From assembly GCA_025455885.1 (NCBI GenBank), contig JALOLR010000007.1, forward strand, positions 99,222-163,221: a DNA stretch of 64,000 nt. Reading direction: 5' to 3'. The notes below the pieces were generated by a model. The model did no database searches. It saw only the letters and a program-made list of their open reading frames with translations, and was not told where the DNA came from. Both the position numbers and the translations under genes were made by a program. Positions 17,442 through 25,050 of this stretch are shown piece after piece (within the stretch, counting starts at the first letter, position 1; every line of letters starts with the position of its first letter). Source of the stretch: Acidimicrobiales bacterium. Its GTDB lineage: Bacteria; Actinomycetota; Acidimicrobiia; Acidimicrobiales; Acidimicrobilacustridaceae.

Positions 17442-18635
17442 TCAGCCGAGTCGCTCGATGACGGTGGCGTTGGCCAGCCCGCCGCCCTCGCACATCGTCT
17501 GGAGCCCGTAGCGACCCCCGGTGCGCTCGAGCTCGTTGAGGAGGGTGGCCAGCAGCTTCGTGCCCGACGCGCCCAGCGGGTGGCCGAGGGCGATGGCACC
17601 GCCGTTCACGTTCACGCGATCCATGTCGGGGTGCAGCTCCTTCTCCCAGGCCAGCACCACCGAGGCGAAGGCCTCGTTGATCTCGATCAGGTCGATGTCG
17701 TCCAAGTTCAGCTTGGCCTTCTCGAGCACCTTGTGGGTGGCGGGGATCGGCCCGGTCAGCATGGTCACCGGGTCCACGCCGGCCAGGGCGAAGGCGTGGA
17801 AGCGGGCGCGGGGGGTGAGCCCGAGCGCGGCTGCCTTCTCCTCGCTCATGATGAGCACCGCCGAGGCGCCGTCGGTGATCTGGCTGGAGTTGCCGGCCGT
17901 GACCTTGCCGTCGGGCTTGAAGGCCGGCTTGAGGTTGGCGAGCGTCTCGGCGGTCGTGCCGTCGCGGATCCCCTCGTCGGCGGCCAGCTCGGCGTCGGTC
18001 GGGATGAGCTCCCCGGTCTCCTTGTCGCGGGGACGGGCCGCCACGGGCAGGATCTCGGCGTCGAATCGGCCCTCGTCGCGGGCCACCGCGGCGCGCCGCT
18101 GGGAGCGGGCGCCGTAGGCGTCGAGGTCCTCGCGGGACAGATCCCAGCGATCGGCGATGATCTCCGCCGACAGGCCCTGGGGCACCAGCCCGCCGACGTC
18201 GGCGTAGCGGGCCTCCATCGACGGACCGAACGGGAAGCCCACGTTCCGCCCGACCGACGCGCCCATGGGCACGAGGCTCATCACCTCGACGCCGGCGGCG
18301 ATGACGACGTCGTGGACCCCCGCCATGACGGCCTGGGCGGCGAAGTGGGCGGCCTGCTGGGAGGACCCGCACTGCCGGTCGATGCTCGTGGCCGGCACCG
18401 ACTCGGGGAACCCGGCGGCGAGCACCGCGTTGCGGCCCACGTTCAGGGCCTGGGCGCCGGCCTGCATGACGCAGCCCATGATGACGTCCTCCACGAGCTC
18501 CGGGTCGAGGTCGTTGCGCTCCACGAGGGCCGAGAGCGTCTGGGCGGCCAGGTCGGCGGGGTGCCAACCCGACAGCGAGCCGTTGCGCTTCCCCCCGGGG
18601 GTGCGGATGGCGTCGACGATCACCGCAGTGGTCAT
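17442..18635 (-). CDS. acetyl-CoA C-acyltransferase (thiolase)
   Basis: 397-residue thiolase II/degradative thiolase. The nucleophile is Cys89 (DRQCGSS), and the catalytic pair is His352 (GHPLGASG) and Cys382 (MCEGGG); NEAF is at 320-323. It condenses or cleaves acyl-CoA and acetyl-CoA. The ATG is preceded by a good SD (GAAGGGA). It is divergent from the acyl-CoA synthetase at 18821 across a 185-bp gap that must hold both promoters. That arrangement suggests joint use in fatty-acid oxidation. Confidence 0.92.
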   Translation of the reverse strand: MTTAVIVDAIRTPGGKRNGSLSGWHPADLAAQTLSALVERNDLDPELVEDVIMGCVMQAGAQALNVGRNAVLAAGFPESVPATSIDRQCGSSQQAAHFAAQAVMAGVHDVVIAAGVEVMSLVPMGASVGRNVGFPFGPSMEARYADVGGLVPQGLSAEIIADRWDLSREDLDAYGARSQRRAAVARDEGRFDAEILPVAARPRDKETGELIPTDAELAADEGIRDGTTAETLANLKPAFKPDGKVTAGNSSQITDGASAVLIMSEEKAAALGLTPRARFHAFALAGVDPVTMLTGPIPATHKVLEKAKLNLDDIDLIEINEAFASVVLAWEKELHPDMDRVNVNGGAIALGHPLGASGTKLLATLLNELERTGGRYGLQTMCEGGGLANATVIERLG

Positions 18636-18820
18636 GGCATGTCCCTTCGTTCCGGTCGGTCGTTGCGACCGTGCGTGGAGTCTGCCGCCGGGGGCGCCGC
18701 CTCCACAACCGACGGGGTTTCGGTGACACCCTCGTCAGCCCGACGGGCGCGGAGCCGGGTCCATGAGCCACACTGGTGCCCCCGTGACCGAGTTCACACC
18801 GTGAGAAGGGACGCTGTGCC

Positions 18821-20635
18821 ATGGCCGTCGCCGACGTGACCGATTCCGATCTCCACGCCCTCGCCGAGGGAAGGACCGTCGGCGGCGAGTTCGTCGCACT
18901 CAGCGCGCGGGTGCCCGACGCCGTCGCCATCCGGTGGCGCAACGACGACGAGACCTGGGACCACTGGACCTACGCCGAGTACCGCGACCGGGTGGCCCGG
19001 GTCGCGGCCGGGCTGCGCGACCTCGGGGTCGGTCCGGGCGACCGGGTGGTGCTCATGATGCGCAACATCCCCGAGTTCCACGTCGTCGACCTGGCGGTGG
19101 CCGTCCTCGGGGCGACGCCGGTGTCGATCTACAACTCGTCGGCGCCGGACCAGATCGCCTACCTGGCCGGCCACTGCGACGCCGTCCTCGCCGTGGTGGA
19201 GGACCAGGCCTTCCTCGACCGGTTCCTGAGCGTCGCCGACCAGCTGCCCGACCTCCGCCGTTTCGTGGTCGTGCGCCCCGGTGCCGAGCTCCCCGAGGGG
19301 GCGGTCGCCCTCGCCGACCTGCTCGCCCACGAGCCGCTCGACCTCGAGGCCGCCGTCGCCGAGGTCGACCCCGACACGCTGGCCACGATCATCTACACCT
19401 CCGGCACCACCGGCCCGCCCAAGGGCGTCATGATCAGCCACCGCAACGTCGTCTGGACCCTCGAGAGCCTCAAGCTGCTCCTGCCCTTCGAGGACTACGT
19501 CGGCAAGCGGGTCGTGTCGTACCTCCCGATGGCCCACATCGCCGAGCGCACCACGTCGCACTACGCCGGCCTGGCGCTGGGCTACGAGGTCACCACGTGC
19601 CCCGACCCGGCGCTGCTGTCGGCGTTCCTGAAGGAGGTGCGGCCCGAGTTCCTCTTCGGGGTGCCCCGCGTGTTCGAGAAGATCCATGCCGGGGTGAACG
19701 CCGCCCTCTCCCTCGATCCCGAGAAGCACCAGCAGTTCACCGAGGCCATCGCCACGGCCATCCCCATCGCCGAGGCCATGGACTGGGGGACGGTCACCGA
19801 CGAGCAGCGGGCCACCTGGGAGTTCCTCGACGAGGTGGCGTTCCGCCCGATCCGCGAGCTCGTGGGCCTCGACCAGGTCCTCGGTGCGATCAGCGGCGCG
19901 GCCCCCATCCCCGCCGAGGTGCTCAGCTGGTTCCGGGCCATCGGGGTGCCGATGTCGGAGATCTACGGCATGTCGGAGTCCTCGGGCCCGATGACGTGGA
20001 CGGCCGTGCGGGTGAAGGCCGGGACCGTCGGCCCGGCCATCCCCGGCTCCACGGTGGCGCTGGCCCCCGACGGCGAGGTGATCTTCCGGGGCGGGAACGT
20101 GTTCGGGGGCTACCTGAACGCCCCCGACAAGACCGCCGAGACGATCGACGAGGACGGCTGGCTGCACTCGGGTGACATCGGCGAGATCGACGAGGACGGC
20201 TACCTGCGCATCGTCGACCGCAAGAAGGAGCTCATCATCACCGCCGGGGGCAAGAACATCAGCCCTGCCAACCTCGAGGCCGAGCTCAAGCTCGTCCCCC
20301 TGATCGGTCAGGCCTGCGCCATCGGCGACCAGCGCCCGTTCGTGTCCGCCCTGGTCACGCTCGATCCCGAGGTGGCCCCGGCGTGGGCGGCCACGCGGGG
20401 CATCGAGTTCGCCGACCTGGTCGAGCTGGCCCAGCACCCCGAGGTGCTCGCCGAGATCGAGGCGGGCGTGCGCGAAGCCATGGCGAACTTCAACAACGCC
20501 GAGGCGGTCAAGAAGGTGCACGTCCTCGGCGAGGAGTGGCTCCCCGACTCCGAGGTGCTGACCCCGACCTCCAAGCTCAAGCGGCGTGGCATCCACGCCC
20601 GGTACGTCGCCGAGATCGAGGGCCTCTACGGCTGA
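18821..20635 (+). CDS. long-chain acyl-CoA synthetase (AMP-forming)
   Basis: 604-residue adenylate-forming ligase of the FadD15/FAA type. P-loop motif YTSGTTGPPKG is at 192-202, and IYGMSESSGP and GWLHSGDIG motifs follow. The C-terminal core lysine region reads NISPANLEAELK. It activates long-chain fatty acids to CoA thioesters. The ATG at 18821 follows a GAGAAGGGA SD. The length fits the long-chain subgroup, which carries an insertion relative to the 500-550-residue ligases elsewhere in the window. Confidence 0.9.
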   Translation: MAVADVTDSDLHALAEGRTVGGEFVALSARVPDAVAIRWRNDDETWDHWTYAEYRDRVARVAAGLRDLGVGPGDRVVLMMRNIPEFHVVDLAVAVLGATPVSIYNSSAPDQIAYLAGHCDAVLAVVEDQAFLDRFLSVADQLPDLRRFVVVRPGAELPEGAVALADLLAHEPLDLEAAVAEVDPDTLATIIYTSGTTGPPKGVMISHRNVVWTLESLKLLLPFEDYVGKRVVSYLPMAHIAERTTSHYAGLALGYEVTTCPDPALLSAFLKEVRPEFLFGVPRVFEKIHAGVNAALSLDPEKHQQFTEAIATAIPIAEAMDWGTVTDEQRATWEFLDEVAFRPIRELVGLDQVLGAISGAAPIPAEVLSWFRAIGVPMSEIYGMSESSGPMTWTAVRVKAGTVGPAIPGSTVALAPDGEVIFRGGNVFGGYLNAPDKTAETIDEDGWLHSGDIGEIDEDGYLRIVDRKKELIITAGGKNISPANLEAELKLVPLIGQACAIGDQRPFVSALVTLDPEVAPAWAATRGIEFADLVELAQHPEVLAEIEAGVREAMANFNNAEAVKKVHVLGEEWLPDSEVLTPTSKLKRRGIHARYVAEIEGLYG

Positions 20636-20682
20636 GGCGCGTCGCCGGGCGCGAGGTCTCCCACCCCCTCCGAGGTGTGGCG

Positions 20683-21315
20683 TCAGCGCTGCGGCCGGCG
20701 AGCGGGATGGGTCCCGTCCGTGGTGGGATCCCCCGGCGCGTTCCAGAGGTGGATGCCGGGGACGGCGTGCTCCCAGCCGAGCACCGACAGCGTGGCCGTG
20801 GCCAGGGGCAGCCGGCGGCCCTCGACCGGATCGAGCTCGCACCACCGTGCGGCGAGCACCCGCAGCACGTGCCCGTGGGCGACGACGAGGGTGTCGCCGT
20901 CGACGGCCCTCGCCCGCGCGATGACCCGGTCGACGCGGGTGGCGACCTCGTCGAGCGTCTCACCGCCGGGCACCGGACCGCTGAAGACGGTCCAGCCCGG
21001 TCGCGACGTCCGGATCTCGGCCGTCGTCAGGCCCTCGAGCTCCCCGTAATCCCACTCGAGGAGGTCGTCGTCGACCAGGGCCTCGGGGTGGCCGGCCAGC
21101 TCCGCGGTCCGGCGTGCCCGTCGGAGCGGGCTGGTGAGGACGAGGGCGAAGTGACGCCGGGCGAGGAGCGAACCGACGGCGCGGGCCTTCTCCTCCCCCT
21201 CGGGCAGCAACGGGAGGTCGGTGCGGCCGGTGTGGCGCCCGGTCACGCTCCACTCGGTGGCGCCGTGGCGCACCAGGAACAGCTCGCCCGGTGCGGCGGG
21301 CCGGCCGTCGGTCAC
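20683..21315 (-). CDS. histidine phosphatase (phosphoglycerate mutase-like) family protein
   Basis: 210 residues of the branch 1 histidine phosphatase fold. Phosphohistidine motif LVRHG is at 14-18 with the usual ATEWS following. DYGELEGLT and AHGHVLR motifs supply the other active-site residues. It hydrolyses phosphomonoesters, and the substrate cannot be read from sequence. The GTG at 21315 overlaps the stop of the glucose-6-phosphate dehydrogenase gene (GTGA), so a sugar-phosphate role is plausible but unproven. Confidence 0.85.
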   Translation of the reverse strand: MTDGRPAAPGELFLVRHGATEWSVTGRHTGRTDLPLLPEGEEKARAVGSLLARRHFALVLTSPLRRARRTAELAGHPEALVDDDLLEWDYGELEGLTTAEIRTSRPGWTVFSGPVPGGETLDEVATRVDRVIARARAVDGDTLVVAHGHVLRVLAARWCELDPVEGRRLPLATATLSVLGWEHAVPGIHLWNAPGDPTTDGTHPARRPQR

Positions 21316-22763
21316 GGCCGGGGTTGGTCGGCCGGGGGCTCGTTCGGCCAACCGCCGTGGTGGCGCACGAGGTCGGAGGCGCCCTTCGGGCCCCACGAAC
21401 CCCTGCGGTACGGCTCGACAGGGCGGTGGTCGGTGAGGATGCGCTCGACGATGCGCCAGGACTCGAGCACCGAGTCGGCCCGTGCGAACAGCGTCGGATC
21501 GCCGTTCATGGCCTCCTCGATGAGCAACTCGTAGGGCTCGGGGCCGCAGTCGGCGCGGGCCTCGGGCGGCGGGGCGAGCGTGACGGCCGTGGGCATCATG
21601 TCGTCCCCGGGGGCCTTCGTCAGCCACGTGAGGGCGCTGAAGCTCTCGGGCTTCACCTCGATGCGGATGGCGCTCTTCGGGAGGTGGGAGTGCTCGGGGA
21701 TCCAGAGCGGACGGGGTGGTGGCTTGAACTCGATCGTCATCTCGGTGACGGTCTCGGCCAACGCCTTGCCGGCCCGCAGGTAGAACGGCACGCCGCTCCA
21801 GCGCGGCGAGTCGAGGTCGAGGCGGAACGCGCCGTAGGTCTCGGTGTCGGAGCCGGGACGGACCCCGGGGACGTCGAGGTAGCCCTCGTGCTGGCCGCGG
21901 ACGTACCGCGCGGGGTCGACGACCCGGGCGGACTCGAGGACCTTCGCCTTCTCGTCGCGCAGCGCCTTGGCGCCCTCGTTCACGGGCTGTTCCATGGCCA
22001 GCATGGCGACCATCTGCAACAGGTGGTTCTGCATGACGTCGCGCAGCGCGCCGACCGAGTCGTAGAACGCGCCCCGGTCCTCCACGCCGAAGTCCTCGGC
22101 CATCGTGATCTTCACCGCCGACACGACGTAGCGGTGCCACATGGGTTCGACGATGGCGTTCGCGAAGCGGGTGACGAGCAGGGCCCGAAGGCCCTCCTTC
22201 CCGACGAAGTGGTCGATGCGGAAGATGGCCGATTCGGGGAAGTGCTCGTGGAGCGTCTCGTTGAGCTCGACCGCCGAGTCGTGGTCGCGGCCGAAGGGCT
22301 TCTCGATGACCAACCGCGCCCCGCGGTCGAGGCCGACCCCGGCGATCCCGCCGGCCACGGTGGCGAACATCGACGGCGGGACGGCGAAGTGGAAGACCGG
22401 GTTCCGGGCACCGCCGGCGGCGGCGCGGAGCGCCTCGAACGTGGCCGGGTCGGCGTAGTCGCCCGGGATGTAGCGGAGGTTGGCGGCCAGGCGGTCGAAC
22501 ACCGTCTCGTCGACGCCCTCGCCGGCCTCCTCCACCGACCGCCGGGCGTGGGCCCGCAGGTCGTCGTCGTCCCATGCGTCGATCGCCACGCCGACCACCG
22601 GGACTCCGAGCAGCCCTCGGCCCTCGAGGCGGTAGAGCGCCGGGAACAGCTTCTTGCGGGCCAGGTCGCCCGAGGCTCCGAACATGACGAGGAGGTCGGA
22701 GCGTGGCCGGTCGATCGGGGGGGAGAGGGGCATCGTCGCTCCACGAGACGTCGGGCCGCTCAC
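21312..22763 (-). CDS. zwf: glucose-6-phosphate 1-dehydrogenase
   Basis: 483 residues; oxidises glucose 6-phosphate to 6-phosphogluconolactone with NADP. The nucleotide motif GASGDLARKK is at 29-38, EKPFGRD at 154-160, and the active-site signature RIDHFVGKE at 182-190. Two starts are possible: the GTG at 22763 (GAGGGG upstream) or the ATG at 22733 (GTGGAG upstream). Family alignments would favour the later one because the first ten residues look dispensable. No transaldolase or opcA is adjacent, unlike the usual actinobacterial cluster. Confidence 0.93.
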   Translation of the reverse strand: MSGPTSRGATMPLSPPIDRPRSDLLVMFGASGDLARKKLFPALYRLEGRGLLGVPVVGVAIDAWDDDDLRAHARRSVEEAGEGVDETVFDRLAANLRYIPGDYADPATFEALRAAAGGARNPVFHFAVPPSMFATVAGGIAGVGLDRGARLVIEKPFGRDHDSAVELNETLHEHFPESAIFRIDHFVGKEGLRALLVTRFANAIVEPMWHRYVVSAVKITMAEDFGVEDRGAFYDSVGALRDVMQNHLLQMVAMLAMEQPVNEGAKALRDEKAKVLESARVVDPARYVRGQHEGYLDVPGVRPGSDTETYGAFRLDLDSPRWSGVPFYLRAGKALAETVTEMTIEFKPPPRPLWIPEHSHLPKSAIRIEVKPESFSALTWLTKAPGDDMMPTAVTLAPPPEARADCGPEPYELLIEEAMNGDPTLFARADSVLESWRIVERILTDHRPVEPYRRGSWGPKGASDLVRHHGGWPNEPPADQPRP

Positions 22764-22814
22764 GCTATCCCCTCGCCCTGGGCGGGATCGGACCTCGCCC
22801 GCTCTCTCCGTGGA

Positions 22815-23300
22815 TCAGCCGGGCTCGGTGGGCGGGACGGACGCGGGACCTTCGCGACGGATCCGGTCGACGGCGCGGAGGGCTTCGCGCAGCTCGTCGA
22901 GCCAGGCCGCCTCGCCGGCGCCGATGCGCTTCACGCACCAGGCGAGGGCGTCGGATCGGCTGCGGGCGACCCCGCTGGCCACGAGGACGTCGAGCACCTG
23001 TCGTTCGGGCAGGCGCAGCCGGGTCATGGCGGGCACGGCGAGGTGGGTGAAGAGGTGCACGTCGTCGCCGCGGCGGACCCCCCACGACACGGTTCGGCCG
23101 AACAGCTCCTGGGCCCGGCCGGCGATCTCGATGCGGTCGGCCTTGGTCGACGACCGGAAGGCCCGCACGTCGGCGTCGTCGGCGAGCGGCACCACGACGA
23201 CGATCTCGTCGGCGTCGGCGGTCACCTCCGGGGGGGCGGTGGTCCATCCGTCGGGGATCTCGCGGGTGAACCAGTCGGTGTGGGTCATCGCTACTGTCAT
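22815..23300 (-). CDS. unrecognised 161-residue protein, helical C-terminus
   Basis: I do not recognise the family. The N-terminus has a strand-rich region with DEIVVVVPL (about 31-39). The C-terminal half is helical, with LPERQVLDVLVASGVARSRS followed by DALAWCVKRI, which resembles the end of a ribbon-helix-helix-like or antitoxin-like domain in other small actinobacterial proteins. The ATG at 23300 is 7 nt after a TAATAT hexamer, so the transcript may be leaderless; an ATG at 23288 is an alternative. The promoter overlaps a 12-bp palindrome. Possibly a regulator, by context only. Confidence 0.6.
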   Translation of the reverse strand: MTVAMTHTDWFTREIPDGWTTAPPEVTADADEIVVVVPLADDADVRAFRSSTKADRIEIAGRAQELFGRTVSWGVRRGDDVHLFTHLAVPAMTRLRLPERQVLDVLVASGVARSRSDALAWCVKRIGAGEAAWLDELREALRAVDRIRREGPASVPPTEPG

Positions 23301-23307
23301 GCAACAG

Positions 23308-23321
23308 ATATTACAAGTAAT
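23308..23321 (-). promoter_or_regulatory. -10 element and 12-bp palindrome
   Basis: Minus-strand TAATAT (23313-23308) ends 7 nt before the ATG at 23300. It overlaps the palindrome ATTACAAGTAAT (23310-23321; 5-bp arms, AA centre). This is one of the few AT-rich patches in the window, consistent with a repressor-controlled promoter. Confidence 0.45.
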
Positions 23322-23457
23322 TGAAACCCCCGACAACCCGGCGCCGACGAGCCCCGCGGCCCCATCCGGCACTTGCGCTCCCGGGTCGTGCCGGTCGTAT
23401 GATCCGGCGCCGCCCCCCGGGCGGGTTCGGCCGGCTGGCGGCCGTGGAGGTGGTTGC

Positions 23458-24132
23458 GTGCACGTCGTGGTGGTCGGTTGCGGACGGGTGGGCTCGGGCC
23501 TGGCGATCAACCTCGACGACCAGGGCCACTCCGTGGCCGTCGTGGACCGTCGGTCCAACGCCTTCCGGCGGCTGCCCGCCGCCTTCGGCGGCCGGACGGT
23601 GACCGGGGTGGGGTTCGACCGGGCGTGCCTGCGCGACGCCGGGATCGAGCAGGCCTCGGCGCTGGCCGCCGTGACCAGCGGCGACAACTCGAACATCCTG
23701 ATCGCCCGCACCGGCCGGGAGTACTTCGGGGTGGAGCGGGTGGTGGCGCGCATCTACGACCAGCGTCGTGCGGCCATCTACGAGCGCCTCGGCATCTCCA
23801 CGGTGGCCACGGTCGGCTGGGCCATCGACCGGGTGCTGCGTCGCATCGAGGTCGGGACGCAGGAGGTCGAGTGGATCGACCCCAGCGCCCGCGTGTGCCT
23901 GGTCGAACGCCTCGTCCCCGACTCGTGGGCCGGCCATGCGTTCTCCGCACTCGAGAGCGACGGCGGGGTCCGGGTGGTGGCGGTCACCCGGCTGGGCGTC
24001 GCCCAGGTCGTGAGCTCGGCGCTGCTCGCGCAGGCCGGGGACGTGGTGTGGCTGGCGGTCGACGGCGACCGGCTCGAGGCGATCGACGCGCTGCTCGCCG
24101 GCGGCCCCGGCGACCGTGAGGGGGGGCACTGA
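23458..24132 (+). CDS. TrkA-type NAD-binding K+ channel/transporter regulator (first of pair)
   Basis: 224 residues: an N-terminal RCK/TrkA-N Rossmann domain (VVVVGCGRVGSGLA near the start) and a C-terminal TrkA-C domain (about 145-215). It gates potassium uptake by binding NAD(H) or ATP. The GTG at 23458 has an SD GGAGGTGG. The stop and the next start share one base (TGATG), so the two TrkA proteins are made together and may form a hetero-oligomeric ring, as with mycobacterial CeoB/CeoC. No membrane subunit is adjacent. Confidence 0.9.
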   Translation: MHVVVVGCGRVGSGLAINLDDQGHSVAVVDRRSNAFRRLPAAFGGRTVTGVGFDRACLRDAGIEQASALAAVTSGDNSNILIARTGREYFGVERVVARIYDQRRAAIYERLGISTVATVGWAIDRVLRRIEVGTQEVEWIDPSARVCLVERLVPDSWAGHAFSALESDGGVRVVAVTRLGVAQVVSSALLAQAGDVVWLAVDGDRLEAIDALLAGGPGDREGGH

Positions 24133-24800
24133 TGCGGGTCGTGATCGTCGGTGGCGGCAACGTCGGCACCTACATCGGTGGTGCGCTGCGCGACGGCGGG
24201 CACGAGGTGCTCATCGTGGAGGTCGACCCCGATCGGGTGGCCCGCGCCCAGGCCAACGGCGAGCCCCCCGGTGCGGCGTGGCTCCTCGCCGACGGGTGCG
24301 AGGTCTCCGAGCTGGCGGCCGCCGACCCGGCGCGGGCCGACGTCGTGGTCGCCGTCACGGGCGACGACGAGGACAACCTCGTCGTGTCCTTGCTGGCCAA
24401 GCAGGAGTTCGGTGTGCCCCGGGTGGTCGCCCGGGTCAACAACCCGGACAACCACTGGATGTTCAACGAGTCCTGGGGGGTCGACGTGTCCGTCTCGACC
24501 CCGCACCTGCTGACCGCGCTCGTCGAGGAGGCGGTGTCGGTCGGCACGTTCGTGCGCCTCCTGTCGTTCGACCGCGACCGGGCCCAGCTCGCCGAGGTGA
24601 CGCTCGCACCGGGCTCGCCCGCCGAGGGCCGGGAGATCCAGGCGCTCGGGCTGCCCCGGGCGTCGAGCATCGTCGCTGTCCTGCGCACCGACCACCTCGT
24701 GGTGCCCCGTGGCGACACCGTGCTCGGCGCCGGCGACGAGGTGCTCGTCCTCGTCACCCGCGATTCCGAGGACGAGGTCCGTCGGATCCTCGTGGGCTGA
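24132..24800 (+). CDS. TrkA-type NAD-binding K+ channel/transporter regulator (second of pair)
   Basis: 222 residues. The Rossmann motif VIVGGGNVGTYIG is at about 4-16, with Glu32 at the end of the second strand (VEVDPDR) as expected for NAD binding. The C-terminal TrkA-C domain occupies about 135-222. Compared with the first protein it keeps a cleaner glycine motif. It is coupled to that gene by TGATG. Its partner channel must be encoded elsewhere, because the following gene is a P-type ATPase under its own riboswitch. Confidence 0.9.
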   Translation: MRVVIVGGGNVGTYIGGALRDGGHEVLIVEVDPDRVARAQANGEPPGAAWLLADGCEVSELAAADPARADVVVAVTGDDEDNLVVSLLAKQEFGVPRVVARVNNPDNHWMFNESWGVDVSVSTPHLLTALVEEAVSVGTFVRLLSFDRDRAQLAEVTLAPGSPAEGREIQALGLPRASSIVAVLRTDHLVVPRGDTVLGAGDEVLVLVTRDSEDEVRRILVG

Positions 24801-24892
24801 GCGCCTCCCGAGGACCGGCCGACCGGCAACCGGTCACCGCCGATCGCGGTGCATCGGTGCGAAGAGCCGCGGCTTCCGCCATACTGCTCGCA

Positions 24893-24995
24893 GTGAGGGG
24901 AGTACCCCATCACAGCGGTGTCGTCATCACGGCGGGTCGGCTTCGGCTGGACCACCCGGTGCCGCTGGCCCTTGCGGGCGGGGGAGACCTCCGGT
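24893..24995 (+). promoter_or_regulatory. yybP-ykoY manganese riboswitch aptamer
   Basis: The conserved blocks are in order: GGGGAGTA (24897-24904), the internal CGTCATCACGG (24922-24932), and GGGGAGACCT near the 3' side (24981-24990). P1 can form between GAGG (24895-24898) and CCTC (24988-24991). It lies in the 250-bp leader of a P-type ATPase. The class senses Mn2+ and is known to control Mn2+-exporting P-type ATPases. The identification is by eye from consensus motifs. Confidence 0.85.
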
Positions 24996-25000
24996 CCTCT

Positions 25001-25017
25001 GGCTCCCCTCGGGGGCC
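25001..25017 (+). terminator. candidate riboswitch expression-platform hairpin
   Basis: GGCTCCC, loop CTC, GGGGGCC forms a 7-bp stem with one G-T pair, just after the aptamer. TGTTGTCGTCGT follows rather than a clean T-run. It could act as a terminator formed without Mn2+, leaving 33 nt to the start codon. Confidence 0.5.
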
Positions 25018-25050
25018 TGTTGTCGTCGTCCGACCTGACCGGAGTCCGCT

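Noticed and set aside
20683..22575. A single long minus-strand frame joining the G6PD region to the histidine phosphatase
   Set aside because: The first two thirds are a shifted reading of zwf; the phosphatase starts at the GTG overlapping the zwf stop, so it is not a fusion.
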